NCBI GenBank assembly: GCA_038200275.1
Contig: JBBPYC010000069.1
Coordinates: forward strand, 1 to 12,056
Direction: 5' to 3'
Length of the DNA stretch: 12,056 nucleotides
Source of the DNA: JBBPYC01 sp038200275
Lineage (GTDB): Bacteria; Pseudomonadota; Gammaproteobacteria; Burkholderiales; Burkholderiaceae_C
This document shows, piece after piece, positions 4,685-12,056 of the stretch (position 1 is the stretch's first letter; each line of letters begins with the position of its first letter). The notes under the pieces were generated by a model. It was not told the DNA's origin, ran no database searches, and saw nothing but the letters and a program-made list of their open reading frames with translations. A program made the translations under genes and the position numbers.

Positions 4685-6451
4685 ATGAGCACGCGCCTTC
4701 CCGAGGTTGATGTCGTTCTGGTCGGCTTCGGCTGGACTGCAGCCATCATGGGCCACGAGTTGACCGAGGCCGGCCTCAACGTGCTGGCCCTGGAGCGCGG
4801 CAAGTTCCGCGACACGATTCCAGACTTCTCGCCGGTCCACATACAGGACGAATTGCGCTATGCCGTGCGCCGCGCGCTGTTCGAGCGGCCCGCGCGTGAA
4901 ACACTGACGTTCCGCAACACGATCGACCAGACGGCACTGCCGATGCGCCATCTCGGCTCGTTCTTGCCGGCCTCGGGCGTCGGCGGCGCGGGCGTGCACT
5001 GGAACGGCCAGACCTGGCGCTTCCTGCCCGACGATTTCATCGTGCGCTCGCACACGATCGAGCGCTACGGCAAGGACTTCATTCCCGCCGACATGACGAT
5101 CCAGGACTGGGGCGTCACGTATGCCGAACTCGAACCCTACTACGACCGGTTCGAGTACCTGTGCGGCATTTCCGGACAGGCCGGCAACATCGAAGGAAAG
5201 ATTCAGCCGGGCGGCAACCCATTCGAAGGACCGCGCCAGCGCGGCTATCCGCTGCCGCCGCTGACGCGGAGTTTCAGCACCGAGAAGTTCGAACGCGCGG
5301 CGACCGAAGCGGGGTTTCGGCCATTCCCGTGCCCGGCCGCGAACACCTCCGAGCCCTACAAGAACCCGCTCGGCGTGCAGATGGGCAAGTGCACCTACTG
5401 CGGCTACTGCGAGTGGTTTGCCTGCGGCAACTATTCCAAGGCTTCACCCCAGACGACGGTCTTGCCGGTGCTGCTTGCGAAGAAGAACTTTTCCTATCGC
5501 ACCGAATGCGACGTGACGCGCGTCAACCTCGATGCGAGCGGCAAGCGCGCAACCGGCGTCACCTACGTCGATGCCAACAAGAAAGAATTCGAGCAGCCTG
5601 CGCAGCTCGTGGTGCTGTGTGCGTTCGCGCAGCACAACGTGCACCTGTTGCTGCTGTCGGGCATCGGCAAACCCTACGATCCGAAGTCCGGCACCGGTGT
5701 GGTCGGACGCAACTACGCCTATCAGATCACCTCGTCGGTCGACGTGTTCCAAGACGACATCGTCAATCCATACATGGGCGCCGGCGCGCTTGGTCAGGGC
5801 ATCGACGAGTTCAACGGCGACAACTTCGACCACGGACCATACGGCTTCATCGGCGGTGGCTACATCGCGCTGTGGAATACCGGCGGCCGGCCGATCGCTC
5901 AGCAGACGCAGGTGCCCGAAGGCACGCCCAAGTGGGGTGGCGAGTGGAAGCGCGCGCGGGCCGAGAACTACCTGTCGGCGATGTCGATCGCCACTCATGG
6001 CAGCGTCATGAGCTACCGCGATTCCTACCTCGACCTTGATCCGACCTACAAGGACATCTACGGCAACCCGCTGTTGCGGATGACCTTCGACTTCCATCCG
6101 AACGAGCACAAGATGTCGCGCTTTCTGACCGACAAGGCCGCGCTGATCGCCCAGGCGATGAAGCCGCGCTCGTTCAAGAAGAATTACCGGGAAGGGCACT
6201 ACTCGATCGTGCCCTACCAGACCACCCACAATACCGGCGGCGCGGCGATGGGCGCTGATCCTGCGACCAGTGTCGTGAACCGCTACTTGCAGTCGTGGGA
6301 CGTGCCCAACGTGTTCGTGCTCGGCTCGAGCGTGTTTCCGCAAAACCATGGCTATAACCCGACCGGCACGGTCGGCGCGCTCGCGTTCTGGGCTGCCGAG
6401 GCGATCCTCAGCAAGTATCTGAAGGCGCAGGGGCCGCTGGTCCAGGCATGA
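4685..6451 (+). CDS. GMC-family FAD dehydrogenase, large subunit (gluconate/fructose/glucose dehydrogenase type)
   Basis: A 588-residue flavoprotein. The N-terminal dinucleotide fold VDVVLVGFGWTAAIMG (8-23) carries the glycine motif for FAD, and GVGGAGVHWNG (98-108) is the second FAD-contact segment. Four cysteines in CTYCGYCEWFAC (236, 239, 242, 247) match the cluster that holds a 3Fe-4S centre in the related FAD glucose and fructose dehydrogenases. The C-terminal GMC domain has TTHNTGG (His515) and NPTGT (Asn558), 43 residues apart as in the catalytic His/Asn pair of choline oxidase-like enzymes. The length is as usual for the family. It should oxidise a polyol, aldose or sugar acid in the periplasm and pass electrons via the iron-sulphur centre to the triheme cytochrome encoded by the overlapping next gene. 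It has no signal peptide; export with the Tat-signal small subunit is inferred. The substrate cannot be read from sequence. Confidence 0.92.
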   Translation: MSTRLPEVDVVLVGFGWTAAIMGHELTEAGLNVLALERGKFRDTIPDFSPVHIQDELRYAVRRALFERPARETLTFRNTIDQTALPMRHLGSFLPASGVGGAGVHWNGQTWRFLPDDFIVRSHTIERYGKDFIPADMTIQDWGVTYAELEPYYDRFEYLCGISGQAGNIEGKIQPGGNPFEGPRQRGYPLPPLTRSFSTEKFERAATEAGFRPFPCPAANTSEPYKNPLGVQMGKCTYCGYCEWFACGNYSKASPQTTVLPVLLAKKNFSYRTECDVTRVNLDASGKRATGVTYVDANKKEFEQPAQLVVLCAFAQHNVHLLLLSGIGKPYDPKSGTGVVGRNYAYQITSSVDVFQDDIVNPYMGAGALGQGIDEFNGDNFDHGPYGFIGGGYIALWNTGGRPIAQQTQVPEGTPKWGGEWKRARAENYLSAMSIATHGSVMSYRDSYLDLDPTYKDIYGNPLLRMTFDFHPNEHKMSRFLTDKAALIAQAMKPRSFKKNYREGHYSIVPYQTTHNTGGAAMGADPATSVVNRYLQSWDVPNVFVLGSSVFPQNHGYNPTGTVGALAFWAAEAILSKYLKAQGPLVQA

Positions 6452-7755
6452 GGACTGCGATGTCCGGCGGCGCTCGACTTGCCCATTTTTCAGCCTGCAT
6501 CGCCGGCTGCCTTGCATTGTGCGTTGGCACGGCGCAGGGCGCCGAGCCGACGGCAGGGAAAGTCACCCCGTCGGTATCCTCAGCAGGTTCGCCGCAAATC
6601 GAGCAGGGTCGCTATCTCGCGATCGTCGGGGACTGTGTGAGCTGTCACACCGCCCAGGGCGGCAAGCCGTTCGCCGGTGGGTTCGCGGTCCACACCGGGT
6701 TCGGCACGGTCTTTACGCCCAACATCACGCCGGACAAGGAAACCGGCATTGGCAACTGGTCGAAAGACAACTTCTACCGCGCGTTGCACACGGGCCGCGA
6801 CGATGAAGGCAAGCACCTGTATCCGGCGTTCCCCTACGCCTGGTTCACCAAGGTCACGCGCGCCGACGCCGACGCGCTCAAGGTCTATCTCGACTCCATC
6901 CCGCCGGTACACCAGCAAAACAAACCGCCGCAACTGGCATGGTGGATGAGCTGGCGACCCGAGCTGATCGGCTGGAACTTGCTGTATTTCGACGAAGGCG
7001 AGTTCAAGCCGGACAGCGCGAAATCGGCCGAGTGGAACCGCGGCGCCTACCTGGTCCAGGGACTCGGCCACTGCGGCGCCTGCCATACGCAAAAGACCTA
7101 TTTCGGCGGCGCGATGAGCTCTGAGACGCTGGCGGGCGGCTACACCAAAGGCGGGCACCGGCAGGGCTGGTTTGCGCCGAGCCTGACGAGCGAGCGCCGC
7201 TCCGGCCTCGGCGACTGGAGCGAGGCGGAGATCGCGCAGTACCTGAAGACGGGATCGAACGCCCGCACCGCAGCGGCGGGGCCAATGATCGAAGTCGTCA
7301 GGAACTCGACCAGCAAGTTCACCGACGCCGATCTCAAAGCCGTCGCGCTGTATCTCAAGAGCGTGCCGGCGCGGCACAAGGAGCCGAAGCCCCAGGGGCT
7401 CAGCCAGCAGGCGCTCGAGCGGGGCCAGGGGCTGTTCACCGATAACTGCGCCGCTTGCCACATGCACGACGGCAAGGGCATCCCCGATTTCATCCCGGCG
7501 CTGGCAGGTAGTTCCGCGATCCAGGCGCGGCAGCCGTCGACGGTGCTGCGCTTGGTGCTCGAAGGCGCCGAGGTTCCGGCGCGTCCGGGCCAGCACGGCT
7601 ATATCGCGATGCCGGCCTTCGGGCGCAAGCTCGACGATGGCGAAGTCGCGGCGGTCGCAACCTACATCCGCAACGCGTGGGGAAACCGGGGTTCGCCGGT
7701 CGACGCCGACCGGGTCGCGAGCGAACGCAAAGCACTGGCGAGCGAGCCGCAATGA
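6448..7755 (+). CDS. Triheme c-type cytochrome subunit of the FAD dehydrogenase
   Basis: A 435-residue secreted cytochrome with a signal peptide (hydrophobic core about 12-27, cleavage near AQGA at residues 29-32). It has three haem-binding CxxCH motifs: CVSCH (63-67), CGACH (209-213) and CAACH (334-338). Each begins one cytochrome c domain, the layout of the cytochrome subunit of gluconate, sorbitol, fructose and alcohol dehydrogenases. The ATG overlaps the GMC stop codon by 4 bases (ATGA), implying translational coupling and a shared complex; a second ATG at 6460 is also possible. The protein should take electrons from the iron-sulphur flavoprotein and pass them to quinone or to soluble cytochromes. 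No clear C-terminal membrane helix is seen, so membrane attachment, if any, would be peripheral. Confidence 0.93.
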   Translation: MRTAMSGGARLAHFSACIAGCLALCVGTAQGAEPTAGKVTPSVSSAGSPQIEQGRYLAIVGDCVSCHTAQGGKPFAGGFAVHTGFGTVFTPNITPDKETGIGNWSKDNFYRALHTGRDDEGKHLYPAFPYAWFTKVTRADADALKVYLDSIPPVHQQNKPPQLAWWMSWRPELIGWNLLYFDEGEFKPDSAKSAEWNRGAYLVQGLGHCGACHTQKTYFGGAMSSETLAGGYTKGGHRQGWFAPSLTSERRSGLGDWSEAEIAQYLKTGSNARTAAAGPMIEVVRNSTSKFTDADLKAVALYLKSVPARHKEPKPQGLSQQALERGQGLFTDNCAACHMHDGKGIPDFIPALAGSSAIQARQPSTVLRLVLEGAEVPARPGQHGYIAMPAFGRKLDDGEVAAVATYIRNAWGNRGSPVDADRVASERKALASEPQ

Positions 7756-8399
7756 CCGCGATCCGTATGCTCAGGCTTTGCTGCTGGATCGCAGCGGCGC
7801 TGATCGGCGTGACTGCGGCGCGCGCGCAAGACGCCATGCCAGACCAGCCGGTCGCCACCCATCAACTGGTGACGCAAGTCTGCGCTGCCTGTCACGGCAT
7901 CGACGGCAACAGCCCGCACCCACGCTATCCATCGCTGGCCGGGCAGCTGCAGCCGTATCTGGAAGGGCAGTTGCATGCGTTCGCAGCGCAGGGCCAGCAA
8001 CGCGTGAGCGGCGTGATGGGCGCGATCGCGGTGAACCTCAGCGCAGACGAAATGAGTCGCGTCGCCACTTATTTCTCGCGCCAGCCGTTGCGCCCATCAC
8101 CGGGGGCCTCTGCAATTGCCGGAGCGCCGGACTCCGGCGGCGCACGAATATTCTTTCAAGGGCTGCCCGACAAGGGAGTCGATGCGTGCGCCTCCTGCCA
8201 TGGGGTGCGCGCGGAAGGCTTGTCTTCACTCTTTCCGCGCCTCGCAGGCCAGCACAGTGACTACCTCGCCGAGCAACTGCGCTATTTCCGGGCCGGCCGC
8301 CGCACCACCGACTCCAACGCGATGATGCGCAAGGTCGCGGAGAACATGTCCGACGCCGATATCGACTCGGTGTCGCAATACCTGGCAAGGCTGCGCTGA
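7752..8399 (+). CDS. Diheme cytochrome c4-like protein
   Basis: A 215-residue protein with a signal peptide (core about 8-23, cleavage near ARA at residues 23-25) and two tandem class I cytochrome c domains, CAACH (44-48) and CASCH (146-150). Each is followed by a similar PSLAGQ or PRLAGQ...YL..QL segment, the internal duplication typical of cytochrome c4/c553. The ATG at 7752 overlaps the previous stop by 4 bases; the frame is open further upstream but that part lies inside the triheme gene and precedes the signal peptide. Cytochrome c4 proteins shuttle electrons to terminal oxidases. Here it probably links the FAD dehydrogenase, and perhaps the PQQ dehydrogenase, to the caa3-type oxidase encoded at the end of the operon. 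The partner assignment is inference. Confidence 0.92.
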   Translation: MTAIRMLRLCCWIAAALIGVTAARAQDAMPDQPVATHQLVTQVCAACHGIDGNSPHPRYPSLAGQLQPYLEGQLHAFAAQGQQRVSGVMGAIAVNLSADEMSRVATYFSRQPLRPSPGASAIAGAPDSGGARIFFQGLPDKGVDACASCHGVRAEGLSSLFPRLAGQHSDYLAEQLRYFRAGRRTTDSNAMMRKVAENMSDADIDSVSQYLARLR

Positions 8400-8441
8400 A
8401 ACGCGGCTTCGACATCCTCATCGACCCCCGCGGAAGCGTAT

Positions 8442-10433
8442 ATGAACCTCCACTCGCCTGCTTTGTCGCATCCGCCCAATTGGGCTGCCGCAGGTGTGCT
8501 CACCGCGCTGCTGGCGTCGCCACTCGGTGCGGCAGCGCAGCCATCCGGCACCGAACCGTTGCCAGCGGCTTCGAAACCGGCAGCGATGGCGACCGGGAGC
8601 GAGCCGCCGTTGGCGGGCGCTGCGCTTCCCGAACCGCAGACGAAGGCCGCAACCGCTGCCGCGACTGCGCCCGCACCGCCCGGTACGGCGCTGAACAATG
8701 TGCATGCCAATTTCGCTCCGAACGATCCGCCCGGCGAGTGGCATAGCCAGGCGCGCGACTATGCCAACACGCGCTACAGCCCGCTTGATCAGATCACGAC
8801 CGACAACGTCGCCAAGCTGCGCATCGCCTGGTCCTTTGCCGACGGCGCGCCGAACGGCCATGAAGCGGCGCCGCTGGTGGTGGGCGACACGATGTATCTG
8901 GTCACGCCGTTTCCCAACTACGCTTACGCGCTCGACCTGACGAAACCGGGCGTGCCGATCAAGTGGATGTACACGCCCAACCCGACGCCGGTGGCGATCG
9001 GCAAGGCATGCTGCGACACCGTGAATCGCGGCGGCGCCTATGCCAACGGCAAGATCATCTTCAACCTGCTCGACGTGCACACCGTCGCCGTCGACGCGAG
9101 AACCGGCAAGGAAGTCTGGCGCACGAAGATGGGCGATGTGACCCGCGGCGAGACGATGACCATGGCGCCGCTGGTCGTCGGCAACAAGGCCTTCGTGGGC
9201 AACAGCGGCGGCGAGTTCGGCGTGCACGGCTGGATCGCCGCGCTCGACGTCGACACCGGCAAGGAGATCTGGCGCGCCTACAGCACTGGCAGCGACGCCG
9301 CGGTGAAGATCGGTCCCGGCTTCAAGCCTTTCTACTCGTGGATGCAGGGCACCGACCTCGGCCTCAAGACCTGGCCGCCGGGAATGGCCGAGACCGGCGG
9401 CGGCTCGGTCTGGGCCTGGATCTCATACGACCCGAAGCTCAACCTCATCTACCACGGCACCAGCAACCCGGGCCCGCGCGTGCCGGTGCAGCGCCCGGGC
9501 TACAACCTGTGGACGAGCGCGATGTTCGCCCGCGACGCCGACACCGGAATGGCCAAGTGGGCTTACCAGTTCACGCCGCACGACCAGTGGGACTACGACG
9601 GCGTCAACGAGAACCTGCTGCTTGACATCGTCTTCGAGGGCAAGCCCCGCCAGGCGCTGGTTCATTTCGACCGCAACGCCTTTGCCTACACGATCGACCG
9701 AACTACCGGCGAGGTACTGGTGGCCAAGCCGTTTGCCTACCAGAACTGGTCGACCGGAGTCGATCTGAAGACGGGGATGCCTGGCGTCATCGCTTCGATG
9801 CAGCCCAAGCCGAACGTCAAGCTCCCGCATATCTGCCCGTCGAACCTGGGCGGCAAGGACTGGCAGCCATCGTCGTTCTCGCCCCGCACCGGCCTCGTCT
9901 ATGCCGGCATCTTCAACTTCTGCATGGACCTCACCGATCACCCTCAGTCGTACATCGCCGGCACGCCGTACGACGGCATGGAGTTGAAGCAGCACGCTGG
10001 CCCCGGCGGCAACTGGGGCGAGTTCATGGCCTGGGACCCGATCGCCGGCAAGAAGATCTGGTCGATCCCCGAGCAGTCGTGGACGATGAGCGGCTCGCTC
10101 GCCACCGCCGGCGACCTGGTCTTCTACGGCACCGTTGACGGCTGGTTCCGCGCCGCCGACGCGCGAACCGGCAAGGTGCTGTGGTCGCAAAAACTCAGCT
10201 CGAGCGTGATCGGCCAGCCGATGACCTACCTGGGCCCCGACAAGCGCCAGTACGTGGCGATCTATTCGGGCGGCCCCGGCGTCGCCAAGGTCAGCACACC
10301 GCCGCCGAACATGCCGCCGAATGGCGGCACCTTGTACGTGTTCTCGATCGAGGGCGAGTCGCCGCACGCCGGGCCCCAGATGCTGACCACCGAAGGGACG
10401 TCGGCATCGGCTCCGCAGGGCGGAACGCGGTGA
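8442..10433 (+). CDS. PQQ-dependent alcohol dehydrogenase with lanthanide-type Asp signature
   Basis: A 663-residue periplasmic quinoprotein of the methanol/ethanol dehydrogenase family. After a signal peptide (core about 14-30) comes an unusual Ala/Pro-rich linker (about 33-83), then the eight-bladed propeller with docking motifs such as VDARTGKEVW (217-226), LDVDTGKEIW (268-277) and AADARTGKVLW (571-581). The adjacent cysteines Cys190-Cys191 form the vicinal disulphide next to PQQ. Metal ligands align as Glu258 (GGEFG), Asn342 (SNPGP) and Asp384 in HDQWDYDG. The extra Asp386, two residues after the catalytic Asp, is the residue that marks lanthanide-dependent enzymes (XoxF, ExaF, PedH) and is Ala in calcium-dependent MxaF. 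Lanthanide use is therefore predicted. Substrate specificity is unknown. It starts 42 bases after the c4 gene with a weak ribosome binding site. No pqq synthesis genes are in the window. Confidence 0.94.
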   Translation: MNLHSPALSHPPNWAAAGVLTALLASPLGAAAQPSGTEPLPAASKPAAMATGSEPPLAGAALPEPQTKAATAAATAPAPPGTALNNVHANFAPNDPPGEWHSQARDYANTRYSPLDQITTDNVAKLRIAWSFADGAPNGHEAAPLVVGDTMYLVTPFPNYAYALDLTKPGVPIKWMYTPNPTPVAIGKACCDTVNRGGAYANGKIIFNLLDVHTVAVDARTGKEVWRTKMGDVTRGETMTMAPLVVGNKAFVGNSGGEFGVHGWIAALDVDTGKEIWRAYSTGSDAAVKIGPGFKPFYSWMQGTDLGLKTWPPGMAETGGGSVWAWISYDPKLNLIYHGTSNPGPRVPVQRPGYNLWTSAMFARDADTGMAKWAYQFTPHDQWDYDGVNENLLLDIVFEGKPRQALVHFDRNAFAYTIDRTTGEVLVAKPFAYQNWSTGVDLKTGMPGVIASMQPKPNVKLPHICPSNLGGKDWQPSSFSPRTGLVYAGIFNFCMDLTDHPQSYIAGTPYDGMELKQHAGPGGNWGEFMAWDPIAGKKIWSIPEQSWTMSGSLATAGDLVFYGTVDGWFRAADARTGKVLWSQKLSSSVIGQPMTYLGPDKRQYVAIYSGGPGVAKVSTPPPNMPPNGGTLYVFSIEGESPHAGPQMLTTEGTSASAPQGGTR

Positions 10434-11107
10434 ACGGGCCGGCGCGCGCTGTGGGCAGAGCAGCCGGCGCTATTGCCGCCGTCGCGTTCGCCGTTGCAGT
10501 AGCCAGCGTGCTCGGCGGCTGCGAACGCTCGCAGGGCGGCACCACCACCACCACGACGCTGCCGCAGGCGAGCGTCAGCACCCAGGCGATCGCTGCGGTG
10601 CCGCTCGGCGACGTGGCCGGTGGCGCCGCGTTCGACCCACCGCCAGCGATGCAGAACCCCTATGCGGGCAATCCGCAGGCGATCGCCCAGGGTGAGAACC
10701 TGTTCATCAAGATGAACTGCGCCGGCTGCCACAACTACGGCGCCGGTGGCCTGATCGGCCCCAGCCTCAAGGACACTTACTGGCGCTATGGTGGCACGCC
10801 GGTGTCGGTGTTCAAGTCGATCTACGAAGGCCGGCCGCAAGGCATGCCGGCGTGGGGCGTGGCGCTGCCGCCGCAGGAGATCTGGAAGATCGTCGCCTAC
10901 TTGCAGTCGCTTGGGGGCGTGTTCCCGGCCGACCAGTACCAGGCACAACTGCAGGGCGACCGGCTCGGGAATAAAGTCGCCAGCGGAGTCGGCGCGGCGC
11001 CGAAGACGACGGCCGTGGGCGCGGCTCGGCCGGACAGTGGCATGGCGCTGCCGGCCGAGGCCGCACCCGACCACGACGTTTCACCCGCACTGGGCGCCAG
11101 CCAATGA
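10430..11107 (+). CDS. Lipoprotein monoheme cytochrome c (probable PQQ-dehydrogenase electron acceptor)
   Basis: The best start is the GTG at 10430, overlapping the previous TGA by 4 bases; it gives 225 residues. The frame is open upstream inside the PQQ dehydrogenase gene but reads as nonsense there. The N-terminus is a lipoprotein signal, with a hydrophobic core 11-30 ending in VLGGC (lipid-bearing Cys31). A flexible Thr-rich linker follows (six Thr at 38-43). One class I cytochrome c domain contains CAGCH (97-101) and the axial Met139 in GMPAWG, with closing helix EIWKIVAYLQSLGG (150-163). The tail from about 167 is Ala/Pro-rich. It should be anchored to a membrane, facing the periplasm, and carry electrons from the PQQ dehydrogenase to the oxidase encoded next, functionally like XoxG or cytochrome cL although the sequence is not clearly of that family. 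Confidence 0.88.
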   Translation: MNGPARAVGRAAGAIAAVAFAVAVASVLGGCERSQGGTTTTTTLPQASVSTQAIAAVPLGDVAGGAAFDPPPAMQNPYAGNPQAIAQGENLFIKMNCAGCHNYGAGGLIGPSLKDTYWRYGGTPVSVFKSIYEGRPQGMPAWGVALPPQEIWKIVAYLQSLGGVFPADQYQAQLQGDRLGNKVASGVGAAPKTTAVGAARPDSGMALPAEAAPDHDVSPALGASQ

Positions 11108-12056
11108 AACCGCGACGCCTTGCCTGCGCCGCTGCCGCCTTTTATTACGCGCCGCAGGTCGCGATGGCGCAGACGCCCATGTCGTATCTGCGCACGTACG
11201 GGCCGGCCGGCGATCCGGCGACCCGGCTGGGCTGGGTGCTGGGGACCGTCTCAGTCGTCGTGATGATCGTGATCGCGCTGCTGCTCGTCGCGGCCGTGCT
11301 GCGTCGGCGCCCGAGGCTGGACGATCCGCGCGCGCTCGTGGTGCAGCGTGACGAGGGCGGAATGGGCTGGCTCTACGTCGGCGTCGGCGTCTCGACGATC
11401 GTGCTGATCGGTTGCGTGGTCTGGACGCTGTTCACGGTCGCGGCGGTGGCTATGCCGAGACGCACCGACTTGACCCTGCAGGTGGACGCGGCTCAATGGT
11501 GGTGGAGCGTGCGCTATCAAAACGATGAACCGTCCCGCATCTTCACGATCGCCAATGAGATCCACATTCCGGTTGGAAGCAAGGTGCGCATCGAGTTGAC
11601 CAGTCACGACGTGATCCATTCGTTCTGGATTCCCAAGCTCGGCGGCAAGATGGACGTGATTCCGGGCCAGACCAACGTCATGTGGCTGCAGGCCGACCAG
11701 CCTGGCGTCTACCGTGGCCAGTGCGGCGAGTATTGCGGTGCGCAGCACGCGCACATGGCGATGTATGTCGTGGCCGACACCGCACAGGACTATCTCGACT
11801 GGACCCGCGACCAGTTGCGCGACGCCGCGGCGCCCGACTCGGCGCCGGTGTGGCGCGGCCAGCAAGCTTTTCTTGCGAACTGCGCGGCATGTCATACGGT
11901 GCGCGGCACGTCGGCTGGGGGCATTCTGGGCCCGGATCTGACCCATCTGATGAGCCGGCGCACGATCGCGGCGGGACTGTTGCCGAACACGCCGGGCAAT
12001 CTGGGCGCGTGGATCGCCGATGCACAGGCGCTCAAACCCGGATCGCGGATGCCGAC
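11104..12056 (+). CDS. coxB: Cytochrome c oxidase subunit II with fused cytochrome c domain (caa3 type), 3' partial
   Basis: The ATG at 11104 overlaps the previous stop by 4 bases and the frame stays open to the window end (317 codons). A signal-like N-terminus (cleavage near AMA, 20-22) precedes two transmembrane helices (about 43-66 and 91-113). The CuA domain contains the aromatic patch QWWWSVRY (131-138), His172 in HSFWIPKLGGKMD, and CGEYCGAQHAHM with ligands Cys207, Glu209, Cys211, His215 and Met218, all intact. A C-terminal cytochrome c domain carries CAACH (260-264) and a probable axial Met at 316, cut by the window edge. This is the caa3 type of subunit II, which accepts electrons from c-type cytochromes and passes them via CuA to subunit I, expected just downstream. 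Coupling to the alcohol dehydrogenase genes suggests a dedicated oxidase. Confidence 0.95.
   Translation, partial: MKPRRLACAAAAFYYAPQVAMAQTPMSYLRTYGPAGDPATRLGWVLGTVSVVVMIVIALLLVAAVLRRRPRLDDPRALVVQRDEGGMGWLYVGVGVSTIVLIGCVVWTLFTVAAVAMPRRTDLTLQVDAAQWWWSVRYQNDEPSRIFTIANEIHIPVGSKVRIELTSHDVIHSFWIPKLGGKMDVIPGQTNVMWLQADQPGVYRGQCGEYCGAQHAHMAMYVVADTAQDYLDWTRDQLRDAAAPDSAPVWRGQQAFLANCAACHTVRGTSAGGILGPDLTHLMSRRTIAAGLLPNTPGNLGAWIADAQALKPGSRMP

Noticed and set aside
5444..6517. 357-codon - strand open frame opposite the GMC dehydrogenase
   Set aside because: Antisense shadow of a clearly conserved flavoprotein; low-complexity Arg/Val/His-rich product without motifs.
6580..7752. 390-codon - strand open frame opposite the triheme cytochrome
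   Set aside because: It is a shadow produced by the GC-biased codons of the real gene. The + strand has three CxxCH motifs and a signal peptide; the - strand product has no recognisable domain.
9423..10367. 314-codon - strand open frame opposite the PQQ dehydrogenase
   Set aside because: Antisense shadow; the opposite strand carries the propeller motifs and metal ligands.
10262..11074. 270-codon - strand open frame opposite the lipoprotein cytochrome
   Set aside because: Antisense shadow crossing a gene boundary, with no domain or start signal.
1..12056. CRISPR arrays, tRNA or rRNA genes
   Set aside because: No regularly spaced direct repeats, cloverleaf or rRNA-like sequence was seen on either strand.

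Overview
The window comes from a GC-rich proteobacterium. The protein families, the strong G/C third-position bias and the densely overlapping genes fit a Burkholderiales-type betaproteobacterium best, but there is no rRNA or other marker to settle this. All well-supported genes read on the + strand.

Left edge (1 to about 640): mobile DNA. The window opens inside a group II intron. The last 20 codons of its reverse transcriptase/maturase, a textbook 34-nt domain V and a domain VI-like stem are visible. The intron sits inside an IS6-family transposase gene, whose 3' exon runs to 586. The far end of the IS abuts a DUF4396 membrane-protein gene that appears to have lost its 5' end.

Middle left (663 to 2992): a DUF4396 membrane protein, a CtaG-type copper/cytochrome oxidase assembly protein (caa3_CtaG family), and a small secreted DUF4426-like protein. 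About 850 bases without a convincing gene follow (2993-3843). They carry two strong neighbouring hairpins and degraded-looking sequence.

Right two thirds (3844 to the end): an apparent operon of seven genes for periplasmic alcohol/sugar oxidation. It begins with a Tat-exported gluconate 2-dehydrogenase subunit 3-like protein, a GMC flavoprotein dehydrogenase with a four-cysteine cluster (probable 3Fe-4S), and a triheme cytochrome c. Together these look like a complete three-subunit FAD dehydrogenase of the gluconate/fructose/glucose dehydrogenase type. Next come a diheme cytochrome c4-like protein, a PQQ alcohol dehydrogenase with the Asp signature of lanthanide-dependent enzymes, a lipoprotein monoheme cytochrome c, and a cytochrome c oxidase subunit II with a CuA site and a fused cytochrome c domain (caa3 type), cut by the window end. 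Four of the six junctions are 4-base ATGA/GTGA overlaps.

Inferred joint role: two different periplasmic dehydrogenases (FAD and PQQ) feed electrons through dedicated c-type cytochromes into a co-encoded caa3-type oxidase. The CtaG upstream would help assemble the oxidase. This would be an alcohol/aldose-to-oxygen chain that could bypass quinone and the bc1 complex. The individual families are known; the combination in one coupled operon is the most interesting point of the window.
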